A DNA stretch of 64,000 bases from Micromonospora peucetia (GTDB lineage: Bacteria > Actinomycetota > Actinomycetes > Mycobacteriales > Micromonosporaceae), in assembly GCF_900091625.1 (NCBI RefSeq), contig NZ_FMIC01000002.1, forward strand, positions 2,046,001-2,110,000, read 5' to 3'. Made by a program: the position numbers and the translations under genes. A model generated the notes under the pieces. The model did not search any database and was not told the origin of the DNA. It saw only the letters and a program-made list of their open reading frames with translations. Positions 38,104-45,654 of the stretch are shown here, one piece after another; the first letter of the stretch is position 1; each line of letters starts with the position of its first letter.

Positions 38104-38784
38104 ATGTCGCGACGTCTGGTCAGCTTGACCCTCGACACCCTGGAGGACCTGCCCCGTCCGTGCCGGCAGTGCGTCTACTGGGAGCTTGATCCGGTTTCGG
38201 CGGACCGGGCCTGTGCCGCGGGCGACCCGGGGCTGGAGAAGGAGGCCTGGGTCTCGCAGACGCTGCTGGAGTGGGGATCCTGCGGAAAGCTCGTCTACGT
38301 CGACGGGATGCCAGCCGGCTTCGTCCTGTACGCCCCGCCGGCCTACGTGCCCCGCTCGATGGCGTTCCCCACCTCCCCGGTCTCCGCCGACGCCGCGCTG
38401 CTGATGACGGCCAACGTCGTGCCCGCCTTCGCCGGCGGCGGGCTGGGCCGGATGCTGGTCCAGGGCGTCGCCCGGGACCTCACCAAGCGCGGCATCAAGG
38501 CGATCGAGGCGTTCGGCGACGCCAAGTTCGGCGACGCCAAGTTCGGCGACGCGGCCGACCCCACCGGCGCCTGCGTCGCCCCGGCCGACTTCTTTCTCTC
38601 CGTGGGCTTCAAGACGGTCCGCCCGCACCCGCGCTTTCCCCGCCTGAGGCTGGAGCTGCGGACCGCGCTGAGCTGGAAGTCCGACGTCGAGTACGCGTTG
38701 GAGAAGCTGCTCGGCTCGATGAGCCCCGAGACGCTGCTCCGGCCGGTCCGTCCGGCTCCGGCCACCCGTTCGACGGCCGGCTGA
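38104..38784 (+). CDS. GNAT-family acetyltransferase-like protein
   Basis: A 226-aa protein with a GNAT-like core: GKLVYVDGMPAGFVLYAPP, LLMTANVVPAFAGGGLGRML (acetyl-CoA loop region) and GIKAIEAFGDA. Its N-terminus has PRPCRQCVYWELDP with a C-x-x-C pair. FGDAK is repeated three times near residues 137-150 through a 15-nt duplication (38512-38553). The place between cwlM and parB matches the conserved gene there in other actinobacteria (Rv3916c position). The gene converges on cwlM. Confidence 0.8.
   Translation: MSRRLVSLTLDTLEDLPRPCRQCVYWELDPVSADRACAAGDPGLEKEAWVSQTLLEWGSCGKLVYVDGMPAGFVLYAPPAYVPRSMAFPTSPVSADAALLMTANVVPAFAGGGLGRMLVQGVARDLTKRGIKAIEAFGDAKFGDAKFGDAADPTGACVAPADFFLSVGFKTVRPHPRFPRLRLELRTALSWKSDVEYALEKLLGSMSPETLLRPVRPAPATRSTAG
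38512..38553 (+). repeat. 15-nt tandem repeat in the GNAT gene
   Basis: TTCGGCGACGCCAAG at 38512 and 38527, then a partial third copy at 38542, encoding FGDAKFGDAKFGDA. Confidence 0.85.
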
Positions 38785-38818
38785 CACCGGGCCCCGACGC
38801 GTCCGGAGGGCCGGCGGT

Positions 38819-39982
38819 TCAGTCGACCACCGTTCCGGCGGCCACCACCGCCCGCAGCTCGCTCACGTTGATCGAGCCGGTGGGGACGTCCCGCTCGACG
38901 GGGAAGTACATCCGCTGCACGGCGGCCACGATGGCCTCCACCACCCGGTCCCGGAACCGGGGGTCGACCAGCCGGGCCCGGTCGGTGGGCGAGGTGAGGT
39001 AGCCGACCTCGACGCGTACGGCCGGCATCCGGGTCAGCCGGAGCAGGTCCCACGCCTTCGCGTGCGTACGGCAGTCACGTAGCCCGGTGCGGGCGACGAT
39101 CTCTCGCTGCACCAGCCCGGCCAGCCGCTCCCCGGTCGCCGAGGTGACCCCGTTGTCGGTGCCGTAGTGGTAGGTCGCCACCCCCTCGGCCTCCGGGTTG
39201 TCGTGCCCGTCGAGGTGTAGCGAGATGAACACGTCGGCGCCGAGCGAGTTGGCCAGCTCCGCCCGCCCGACGTCCGGCAGGCAGTCCTCCGGGGCCGGCC
39301 CGCGGGTGAGCAGCACCCGGACGCCGGAGGCGGCGAGCCTGCCCTCCAGCCGGCTTGCCAGGTCGTGCACCAGGTCCGCCTCGGTCCACCGCAGTGGCCC
39401 GGACAGCACCACCACGCCCGGGTCGGTGCCCCCGTGGCCGGGGTCGACGACGACGGTCCGGCCCACCAGCGTCGGGCCGGACTGCCGGATGGCGTCGGAC
39501 TCGCGCAGCCACTGCGGCCGGCCGCCGACGACCTTGCGGCCGAGCCGGCGCAGCGCGTTCATGGTGTGTGGCCCGCACGAGCCGTCGGGCGTCAGCCCGA
39601 CCTCGCGCTGGAACTGGGCGACCGCCCGGGAGGTCCGTACGCCGTAGATGGCGTCCGCGCGTCCGACGTCGTACCCCATCTCCAGCAGTCGTTCCTGAAG
39701 TGAACGGACATCCTCACCGGTGAGTGGCTCCGGGACGGCGTGGTAGAGCGTGCGGGCGCCGAGCCGCCAGCGGGCGGCGTCCAGGGCCCGCCAGGTCTCC
39801 GCGCCGACCCGACCGTCCACGCTGAGCCCCCGGGACTGCTGGAAGGCCCGCACCGCCCGTTCGGTGTGCGTGTCGAACTCGTCGGCGTCCGGCGCCGTCG
39901 GCGCGAGCAGGTCGAGGCCGGTCAACACCGTACGGATCTCGGTCACCGCCGGTCCACGGTCACCGGGTCGGATCGGACGCAC
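38819..39982 (-). CDS. cwlM: CwlM-like N-acetylmuramoyl-L-alanine amidase homologue
   Basis: A 387-aa protein with two N-terminal peptidoglycan-binding modules (about residues 5-70 and 85-155) and an Amidase_3 domain (about 180-365). Zinc ligands appear in VVVDPGHGGTDPG, WTEADLVHD and ISLHLDGH; the catalytic Glu is in VRVEVGYLTS. There is no signal peptide, as for mycobacterial CwlM, which is a cytoplasmic activator of MurA controlled by PknB phosphorylation. The C-terminal tail has Thr/Ser residues (VPTGSINVSEL) that could serve likewise. GTG start. It follows trxA after a hairpin. Confidence 0.9.
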   Translation of the reverse strand: MRPIRPGDRGPAVTEIRTVLTGLDLLAPTAPDADEFDTHTERAVRAFQQSRGLSVDGRVGAETWRALDAARWRLGARTLYHAVPEPLTGEDVRSLQERLLEMGYDVGRADAIYGVRTSRAVAQFQREVGLTPDGSCGPHTMNALRRLGRKVVGGRPQWLRESDAIRQSGPTLVGRTVVVDPGHGGTDPGVVVLSGPLRWTEADLVHDLASRLEGRLAASGVRVLLTRGPAPEDCLPDVGRAELANSLGADVFISLHLDGHDNPEAEGVATYHYGTDNGVTSATGERLAGLVQREIVARTGLRDCRTHAKAWDLLRLTRMPAVRVEVGYLTSPTDRARLVDPRFRDRVVEAIVAAVQRMYFPVERDVPTGSINVSELRAVVAAGTVVD

Positions 39983-40077
39983 GCACGACCCCCTCTGCGC
40001 GGACGGTTGCTGGCCGGGCGGCCCCGGGTTGAGGCTATGCGGTCCGGGGGGCCGGGTGCGGCCCGTCGGGGAAAACC

Positions 40078-40118
40078 CGTCGGCCCCGTACCTGGTCCGA
40101 CCGGGTACGGGGCCGACG
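40078..40118 (-). terminator. Hairpin between trxA and cwlM
   Basis: CGTCGGCCCCGTACC (40078-40092) pairs perfectly with 40104-40118, 15 bp, directly after the trxA stop; it may end or attenuate trxBA transcription. Confidence 0.7.
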
Positions 40119-40132
40119 TGCGTCGGTGCTGC

Positions 40133-40456
40133 TCAGAGCGCTGATTCGATGAGCTTGACGAGCTCGCCCTTCGGCTTTGCACCGGCGATCGACTGCACCG
40201 GCTCGCCGTGCTTGAAGACGGTGAGGGTCGGGACCGACATGATCCGGTAGGCGCGCGCGGTCTCCGGGTTCTCGTCGATGTTGAGCTTGACGATGGTGAC
40301 CTGGTCGCCCATCTCGCCGGCGATCTCCTCCAGCAGCGGCGACACCTTGCGGCACGGGCCGCACCACTCGGCCCAGAAGTCCACCAGGACCGGCTTGTCG
40401 GACTTCAGTACGTCGGCGGCGAAACTCGCGTCGGTGACCGACTTCGTTGCTCCCAC
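40133..40456 (-). CDS. trxA: Thioredoxin
   Basis: A 107-aa thioredoxin with active site WCGPC (Cys32, Cys35) and the cis-proline in SVPTLTVF. It is reduced by TrxB, encoded just upstream. GTG start; 33 nt after trxB. Confidence 0.97.
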   Translation of the reverse strand: MGATKSVTDASFAADVLKSDKPVLVDFWAEWCGPCRKVSPLLEEIAGEMGDQVTIVKLNIDENPETARAYRIMSVPTLTVFKHGEPVQSIAGAKPKGELVKLIESAL

Positions 40457-40489
40457 TATGACCCCTCCTCCGGGACGTGTTTTGGTTGT

Positions 40490-41443
40490 TCAGCCCTGCA
40501 GCGTGGCGATGAAGCGTTCGGCGTCCAGCGCGGCGGCACAGCCCGTGCCGGCGGCGGTGATCGCCTGGCGGTAGGTGTGGTCCACCAGGTCGCCGGCGGC
40601 GAAGACACCGGGCACGCTGGTCCGGGTGCTGGGCGCCTCGACCTTCACGTAGCCCTCGTCGTCCAGCTCCACCTGCCCCCGGAAGAGCTCGCTGCGCGGG
40701 TCGTGACCGATGGCCACGAAGACGCCGGTGACGTCCAGGACCTTGGCCTCGCCGGTGTGCGTGTTGCGTACCCGCACACCGCACACCTTTCCGTCGTCGC
40801 CGAGGATCTCCTCGACCACGGTGTTCCACTCGACCTTGATCTTGTCGTTGCTCAGCGCCCGCTCGGCCATGATCTTGCTGGCCCGGAAGGAGTCCCGGCG
40901 GTGGAGGATGGTGACCGACTCGGCGAACCGGGTGAGGAAGCTGGCCTCCTCCATCGCCGAGTCACCGCCGCCGACGACCACGATGTGCTGGTTGCGGAAG
41001 AAGAAGCCGTCACAGGTCGCGCAGGACGAGACGCCGTGGCCCAGGTATTCCTGCTCACCGGGCACGCCGAGCGGGCGCCACGCGGAGCCGGTGGTGAGGA
41101 TGACCGCCCTGGCCCGGTACGCGGTCTGGCCCACCCAGACGGTGCTGACGGCGTCGGAGCCCAGGCTGCCGGTGTCCTTCAGCTCGACCCGTGTCACGTC
41201 GTCGGTGAGGAACTCCGCGCCGAACCGCTCGGCCTGCTTGCGCATGTTGTCCATCAGCTCGGGGCCGAGAATGCCGTCGGCAAAACCGGGGAAGTTCTCC
41301 ACCTCGGTGGTCGTCATCAGCGCGCCGCCGGACTGCACGCCCTCGATGATGAGCGGCTTGAGGTTGGCGCGCGCCGCGTAGACCGCAGCCGTGTAACCGG
41401 CCGGCCCGGAGCCGATGATGATCAGGTTGCGGACCTCGTCCAC
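40490..41443 (-). CDS. trxB: Thioredoxin reductase
   Basis: A 317-aa NADPH/FAD disulfide reductase. FAD motif [16 protein letters not shown], redox pair CATC (Cys141, Cys144), NADPH motif [13 protein letters not shown], and C-terminal FAD motif [18 protein letters not shown] 41443 is chosen for its GGGAGA ribosome site and family N-terminus. A SigR/SigH-type promoter lies about 95 nt upstream, fitting thiol-oxidative stress control. Confidence 0.97.
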   Translation of the reverse strand: MDEVRNLIIIGSGPAGYTAAVYAARANLKPLIIEGVQSGGALMTTTEVENFPGFADGILGPELMDNMRKQAERFGAEFLTDDVTRVELKDTGSLGSDAVSTVWVGQTAYRARAVILTTGSAWRPLGVPGEQEYLGHGVSSCATCDGFFFRNQHIVVVGGGDSAMEEASFLTRFAESVTILHRRDSFRASKIMAERALSNDKIKVEWNTVVEEILGDDGKVCGVRVRNTHTGEAKVLDVTGVFVAIGHDPRSELFRGQVELDDEGYVKVEAPSTRTSVPGVFAAGDLVDHTYRQAITAAGTGCAAALDAERFIATLQG

Positions 41444-41536
41444 TGCCGTCTCCCGATTGTGTTGTTCGCCATCGGCGCGCACCGATGCCGATCCGATGCC
41501 GACGCCCCTCGCGGGCGCCGGCAGCCTGATGTGCAG

Positions 41537-41564
41537 AACGTCATCGTACGAATCGGGGATTCCC
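41537..41564 (-). promoter_or_regulatory. SigR/SigH-type promoter of trxB
   Basis: On the reverse strand GGGAAT (41564-41559), 18 nt, then CGTT (41540-41537). This matches the disulfide-stress sigma consensus GGGAAT-N18-CGTT of actinobacteria. Confidence 0.75.
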
Positions 41565-41623
41565 GAGCCGGCCTTCCGGTGGGTCAGGTCACGTATACGG
41601 TCAAACGTCCGGTGGCCGCGAAT

Positions 41624-42748
41624 TCACCCTACCCGCGTGCGGTAGCGGCTGTCCGAGCCGGATCCGGGCACACCACATTCCGGCCCGCTCGCCCAGGCCC
41701 AGTGCGCGCCCGTGGCGTCGGTGAAGCGCACGATCAGCGCCGGGCGGCCCTGGAACCGGGCATAGTCGACCACTTCGACCACCAGCGGACCGTTGCCGTG
41801 CTCGGCCTTGATCTCGCCGATGCAGGTGCCCAGCGCGGCGGGGTCGGTGAGTCGGTCGAGCCCGGTGGCGGAGCCGGGCAGCCGCCCGCCCTCCGCCTGG
41901 ACGCCGGGCTTTTCTCCGCCCGGACCTCCGGTGAACGGCTGCGACAGCGGCGATGACCGAAGGACGGCCAGGGACTCCGGCGTGTAGTCCGTCCCGCTGC
42001 GCACCGACGGTTCGCCGGTGATCCGGAACGGTGTGGCGGCGGGGCCGCCGCTCTCGCGGCTCGCTGTGCCCGGCAACGCCGTGTCCGCGGCTCCGTCCAT
42101 CTGCTGGTTCCTGGTGAGCTGGCTGATGCCGAACCCGACCGCCGCGATCGACACGGCGGCCAGCGCGACCGGCCCGGCCAACCGGTTCCAGCGGCGCCCC
42201 CGCCGGCCCGGCCCGGTGATCCCGCCAGGTCCCGGCTCCGACCGGGGTGCGCCGGCAGGACGTCTCCCGGACCCGCCGAGCGGCTGTGCCGGCACCGCAC
42301 CGGCTGCGCCCACCCTGACTGCCGGCCGTCCATCGGCCGGCGTCACGTCGTGCCTCACCGTCCGCTCGCTCGGTTCGGAGCGACTCGGTTCGGACTGGCC
42401 CGGCTCGGAGCGGTCCGGCTCGGAGCGGTCCGGCTCGGAGCGGTCCGGCTCGGAGCGACTCGGAGTGGGGCTTGTGGCGCCGAGGCCGGCTGTGGTGGCG
42501 TTGGCCAGCGCGGCGACGATCCGGTCGGTCACGTCAGTCGGCATCTCGGGGGCGGGTGCGCCCCAGGCGGCCAGGTCCGCGCGGACGTCCGCCACGGCTG
42601 GGGCCAGCAGCGCGTACGCCTGCGCCCAGTCCTCGTCCTCGTCGACCAGTCGGGCGACCAACTCCTCGTCCGGGGTGCCGTCCAGCGCCCCGCCGAGGTA
42701 GTCGGCGAGCAGGTCGTGGTCGACCTCCCTGAACCCCCCGGCAGTCAC
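41624..42748 (-). CDS. Membrane-anchored anti-sigma factor, partner of SigM
   Basis: A 374-aa protein. The acidic N-terminal 95 residues (DHDLLADYLGGALDGTPDEELVARLV) could bind the sigma factor. A linker with repeated RSEPD units follows, then one transmembrane helix (LAGPVALAAVSIAAVGFGI, about residue 195-215), and an extracytoplasmic domain to the end. No zinc-binding HxxxCxxC motif is present. The position just after sigM matches M. tuberculosis Rv3912. The GTG start overlaps the sigM stop (GTGA) and has AGGAGG upstream. Confidence 0.8.
   Translation of the reverse strand: MTAGGFREVDHDLLADYLGGALDGTPDEELVARLVDEDEDWAQAYALLAPAVADVRADLAAWGAPAPEMPTDVTDRIVAALANATTAGLGATSPTPSRSEPDRSEPDRSEPDRSEPGQSEPSRSEPSERTVRHDVTPADGRPAVRVGAAGAVPAQPLGGSGRRPAGAPRSEPGPGGITGPGRRGRRWNRLAGPVALAAVSIAAVGFGISQLTRNQQMDGAADTALPGTASRESGGPAATPFRITGEPSVRSGTDYTPESLAVLRSSPLSQPFTGGPGGEKPGVQAEGGRLPGSATGLDRLTDPAALGTCIGEIKAEHGNGPLVVEVVDYARFQGRPALIVRFTDATGAHWAWASGPECGVPGSGSDSRYRTRVG
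42401..42460 (-). repeat. 15-nt tandem repeat in the anti-sigma gene
   Basis: Four copies of CGGCTCGGAGCGGTC or near copies (42401, 42416, 42431, 42446), with more decayed copies before; they encode the RSEPD linker. Confidence 0.85.
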
Positions 42749-43548
42749 GATTCCTCCTGGTGGGCATCCCGCCGAGACCGTCCCGACCCCGATCGGACGC
42801 CCCCGGGCGACCGTGGGTTCCCTCGGGTGACGGCCGGCACGTTCGGACCTGTCGCCGGGCCCGGCTCCGGCTGCTGCTCGGTCTGCTGCGGGGCGGGCTG
42901 GGGCTTCGCCTGCTGCGGCGCGGGGCGGGGGCGCAGGTGCCCGAGCTGGACCGCCAGGCGGGCCCGGCCCCGGGCGCACCGGCTCTTGACCGTTCCCTCG
43001 GCCACGTCGAGGATCCGGGCCACCTCGGCGACGGGGTAGCCCTGGAGGTCGACCAGGATCAGCGCCGCCCGCTGCTCGGGCGGCAACTCGGCGAGCGCCT
43101 GACGGACCACGAGCGCCGTGTCGTGGTCCTGGACGGGTGCCGCCGGTTCAACTCCCCCGGTGCCGGAGTCGGCGTCCCGGACGCCGTCCGGCAGCGGCAC
43201 CGTGGGGTGCGCCTGGCGGCGGCGGATCCGGTCCAGGCAGGCGTTCACCACGATCCGGTGCAGCCAGGTGGTGACTGCCGAGTCGCCCCGGAACCGGCCG
43301 GCGGCCCGGTGGGCGGACAGCAGCGCGTCCTGGAGGGCGTCGGCAGCCTCCTCACGGTCGCCGAGCGTGCGCAGGGCCACCGCCCAGAGCCGGTCCCGGT
43401 GCCGGTGGAAGATCTCGGTAAAGGCGTGCCGGTCGCCGGCGACGTGGGCGTGCAGCAGGTCGAGGTCCGTCGCCCCGGACGGCTGCGCCGACGACGCGAC
43501 CGGTGGGTCCACCGGCCCACCGGCCGTTCGTTCCCCGCGTACGCCCAT
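42745..43548 (-). CDS. sigM: ECF RNA polymerase sigma factor SigM
   Basis: A 267-aa extracytoplasmic-function sigma factor. Region 2 is HRDRLWAVALRTLGDREEAADALQDALLSA with TTWLHRIVVNACLDRIRR. Region 4 is LPPEQRAALILVDLQGYPVAEVARIL, then VAEGTVKSRCARGR. The C-terminal 70 residues are a Pro/Gln-rich extension. The start may be ATG 43548 or the GTGs just upstream (43551, 43554). The cluster murJ-pseudokinase-sigM-anti-sigma-trxB-trxA-cwlM is conserved in actinobacteria. Confidence 0.92.
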   Translation of the reverse strand: MGVRGERTAGGPVDPPVASSAQPSGATDLDLLHAHVAGDRHAFTEIFHRHRDRLWAVALRTLGDREEAADALQDALLSAHRAAGRFRGDSAVTTWLHRIVVNACLDRIRRRQAHPTVPLPDGVRDADSGTGGVEPAAPVQDHDTALVVRQALAELPPEQRAALILVDLQGYPVAEVARILDVAEGTVKSRCARGRARLAVQLGHLRPRPAPQQAKPQPAPQQTEQQPEPGPATGPNVPAVTRGNPRSPGGVRSGSGRSRRDAHQEES

Positions 43549-43591
43549 CACCACGTCCGGCGGAGGCGGTGCCCGGCGTGCGGCGGCCGGC

Positions 43592-45193
43592 TCACGACCC
43601 CTGGACCGTGATCTCCTGGACGCCGAGCTTGTAGCCGCCGTCGTTCGACGGCAGCTCGGTGATCCAGAACAGCAGGTAGCGGTACTTCTCGTCGGCGTTG
43701 AAGCCGTTGAAGGTCATCTTGGTGCCATCGTGCTCCTCGAACGGCTGGCCGATCGCCGTCTTCTTGTAGTCCGCGAAGAGCTGGGCGTCGCCGGAGGACG
43801 ACGACGGTCGGTCGGTGGCACCGGCGTACAGCTGGGCGGACGCGCCCCGGGCGGAGAGGATGACCTGCACGGACTTGACCGTGTGTTCGCCGCCGAGGTC
43901 GACCCAGACCCCCATGCCCTGCTTGAGGTTGCCGAAGTTGGCCCGCCCTTTGTAGGTCTGGGTCTCCCAGCCCTCGTCCACATCCCCGTCGAACACCTTG
44001 TCGGCGTTCCTGACCTCGGTCCGGTCGCCCTGCGGGTCGATGATCCGGGCAGCACTGATCTTCAGGGGCCCGGCTGTGACGGCGGCCGGGGTGGCCTCGT
44101 CGGTGGGTGCGCTCGACGACGGCGCGGCGACCGGGTTGGTCTGCGGGCTGTCGTCGCCGCCCAGGGTGCTGATGCCGATCAGCAAACCGACCAGGGCGAC
44201 CGCCAGCAGGCCGGCGATGCCGATCGCGACCTTGCGTCCACCGGCGGCGGCCAGCGGTGACGGCTCCTCGCCGGTGTCGGCCGTGAAGCGCAACGGGCCG
44301 CCGTTGTCGAGGAACTGCTCGTCGGCTGACACGTCCAGCCGGGCCAGTTCGGCCGCGAGCACGTCCGACGAGGGCGGCTCGATCTCGGCGTCGAGCAGGT
44401 CCATGGTGAGGTCGTCGAGGTATGCCGGCACGCCCGCCCGGACCTGCCGGGGTGCGGCGAGCGCGCCGCTTGCGTCGCGTACGGCGTCGGGGATGGCTGC
44501 CCGGCCGTGCCCGGCGGTGGCGCCGCGCAGCGGGGCCTCGGCGTGCGGCCAGTGCCCGGTCAGGGCGAAGTAGAGGATCCCGCCGACCGCGCGGACGTCG
44601 CTCTGCTGGCTGTCGGCGCCGTCGGTACGCGCGTCGGCCAGCACGACCCGGCCGTCGTCGCTGATCATCACCGTGCCGGGGTGGACGTTGCCGTGCACCA
44701 TCTCGGTGGCGTGCACCGCGGCGAGAGCGCTGGCCACCGCGTTGCCGATGGTGGTGGCGCGGGCCGGGTCCAACGGGCCGGCGGCGGTCAGCTCGCGCAG
44801 CGACTGCCCGTCGACCCACTCCCGCACCACGTACGCCCGCTCGGCCTCGTCGATCGCGTCGTAGACGCCGACCAGGTTGGGGTGGATAACGCGGCTGGCG
44901 GCGACGGCGCCCTGAAGCATCTCGGTGGCAGAGCCGCCACCCGGGTAGCGCAGCACGACCGCGACGGGACGGCGCAGGATGACGTCGACTCCGCGCCAGA
45001 CCAGCCGACCCGCGCTGTCGTTGTTGATGTGCTCGACCAGCTCGTAACGCTCGGCGAGGATCTCACCGGCCGTGGGAGCACCGAAGGTCATGACCTGAGG
45101 AGCGCTCTCCTCCGCCTCCTGACCTTCGCCGACCTGGGTCACCCGTCCTCCCTCGGTGATCGTGTCGATCGATGGACCCGCACTGCTGGGCAT
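43592..45193 (-). CDS. Membrane pseudokinase with discoidin-like C-terminal domain
   Basis: A 533-aa protein. Residues about 50-290 have a Ser/Thr kinase fold (ILAERYELVEHI, YVVREWVDGQSLREL), but the VAVK lysine is missing (VAVVLRYP), HRD reads HGN (HGNVHPGTVMI) and DFG reads ADA, so it should not catalyse phosphotransfer. One transmembrane helix (about 320-340, VAIGIAGLLAVALVGLLIGI) leads to an outside domain resembling F5/8 discoidin (KVFDGDVDEGWETQT, VWVDLGGEHTVKSVQVI). In mycobacteria this part is fused to MurJ (Rv3910), where it recruits FhaA; here it is a separate gene after murJ. ATG 45193 is the likely start. Confidence 0.85.
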   Translation of the reverse strand: MPSSAGPSIDTITEGGRVTQVGEGQEAEESAPQVMTFGAPTAGEILAERYELVEHINNDSAGRLVWRGVDVILRRPVAVVLRYPGGGSATEMLQGAVAASRVIHPNLVGVYDAIDEAERAYVVREWVDGQSLRELTAAGPLDPARATTIGNAVASALAAVHATEMVHGNVHPGTVMISDDGRVVLADARTDGADSQQSDVRAVGGILYFALTGHWPHAEAPLRGATAGHGRAAIPDAVRDASGALAAPRQVRAGVPAYLDDLTMDLLDAEIEPPSSDVLAAELARLDVSADEQFLDNGGPLRFTADTGEEPSPLAAAGGRKVAIGIAGLLAVALVGLLIGISTLGGDDSPQTNPVAAPSSSAPTDEATPAAVTAGPLKISAARIIDPQGDRTEVRNADKVFDGDVDEGWETQTYKGRANFGNLKQGMGVWVDLGGEHTVKSVQVILSARGASAQLYAGATDRPSSSSGDAQLFADYKKTAIGQPFEEHDGTKMTFNGFNADEKYRYLLFWITELPSNDGGYKLGVQEITVQGS

Positions 45194-45654
45194 GTGGCTT
45201 CCCGCTCTGCCTTCGAAGGAACCGGCCAGCCGGTGTCGACGCGGAGCGCCGGCGCCTGCCGTACCCGTCGAGAGCGACCTTACCCGGGTTGGCCGTCTCC
45301 CCGACATGTCATCTTCGCGCCGCTCCCGGGCCGAGCTGCCGGCAGGCGGCCGGCTTGTCCGGTTGCGCCCGTTGTCAGCCACGTTGCTGGCACATGTACT
45401 GGCCAATCTAGAGGTTGACCGCAAGCGCCCCACCGGGAGGGGCCAGCCGGTACGGCGATCGTGCCGACGTCGCCCGGGTTCCCTCCGACCGGCCCGTCAT
45501 GCTCAGCCGTACGGCTGGTTATCCACAGGCCGATCTGGTGGCTGAGCGGTCAATCACGGAGTTATCCACAGGCGCATCCCCAGGCTGGTGATCCTCGTTC
45601 ACAGAGAGTGCAGTCCGCCCGAAGGGTGCCCGCCGCCCGGAGAACGCGTCTCGG
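45194..45654. promoter_or_regulatory. murJ-pseudokinase gap with two DnaA boxes
   Basis: The 461-nt gap holds no credible gene. Perfect TTATCCACA occurs at 45519-45527 and 45562-45570, each followed by GGC. They lie 325-380 bp upstream of the pseudokinase start and about 90 bp after the murJ stop. Confidence 0.55.

Noticed and set aside
42401..42460. Regular 15-nt repeats as a CRISPR array
   Set aside because: The units are contiguous without spacers and encode an in-frame RSEPD linker; no cas gene is present.
41624..42979. Longer 451-aa version of the anti-sigma factor
   Set aside because: The extra N-terminus would overlap sigM by more than 200 nt, whereas GTG 42748 has AGGAGG and a 4-nt overlap.
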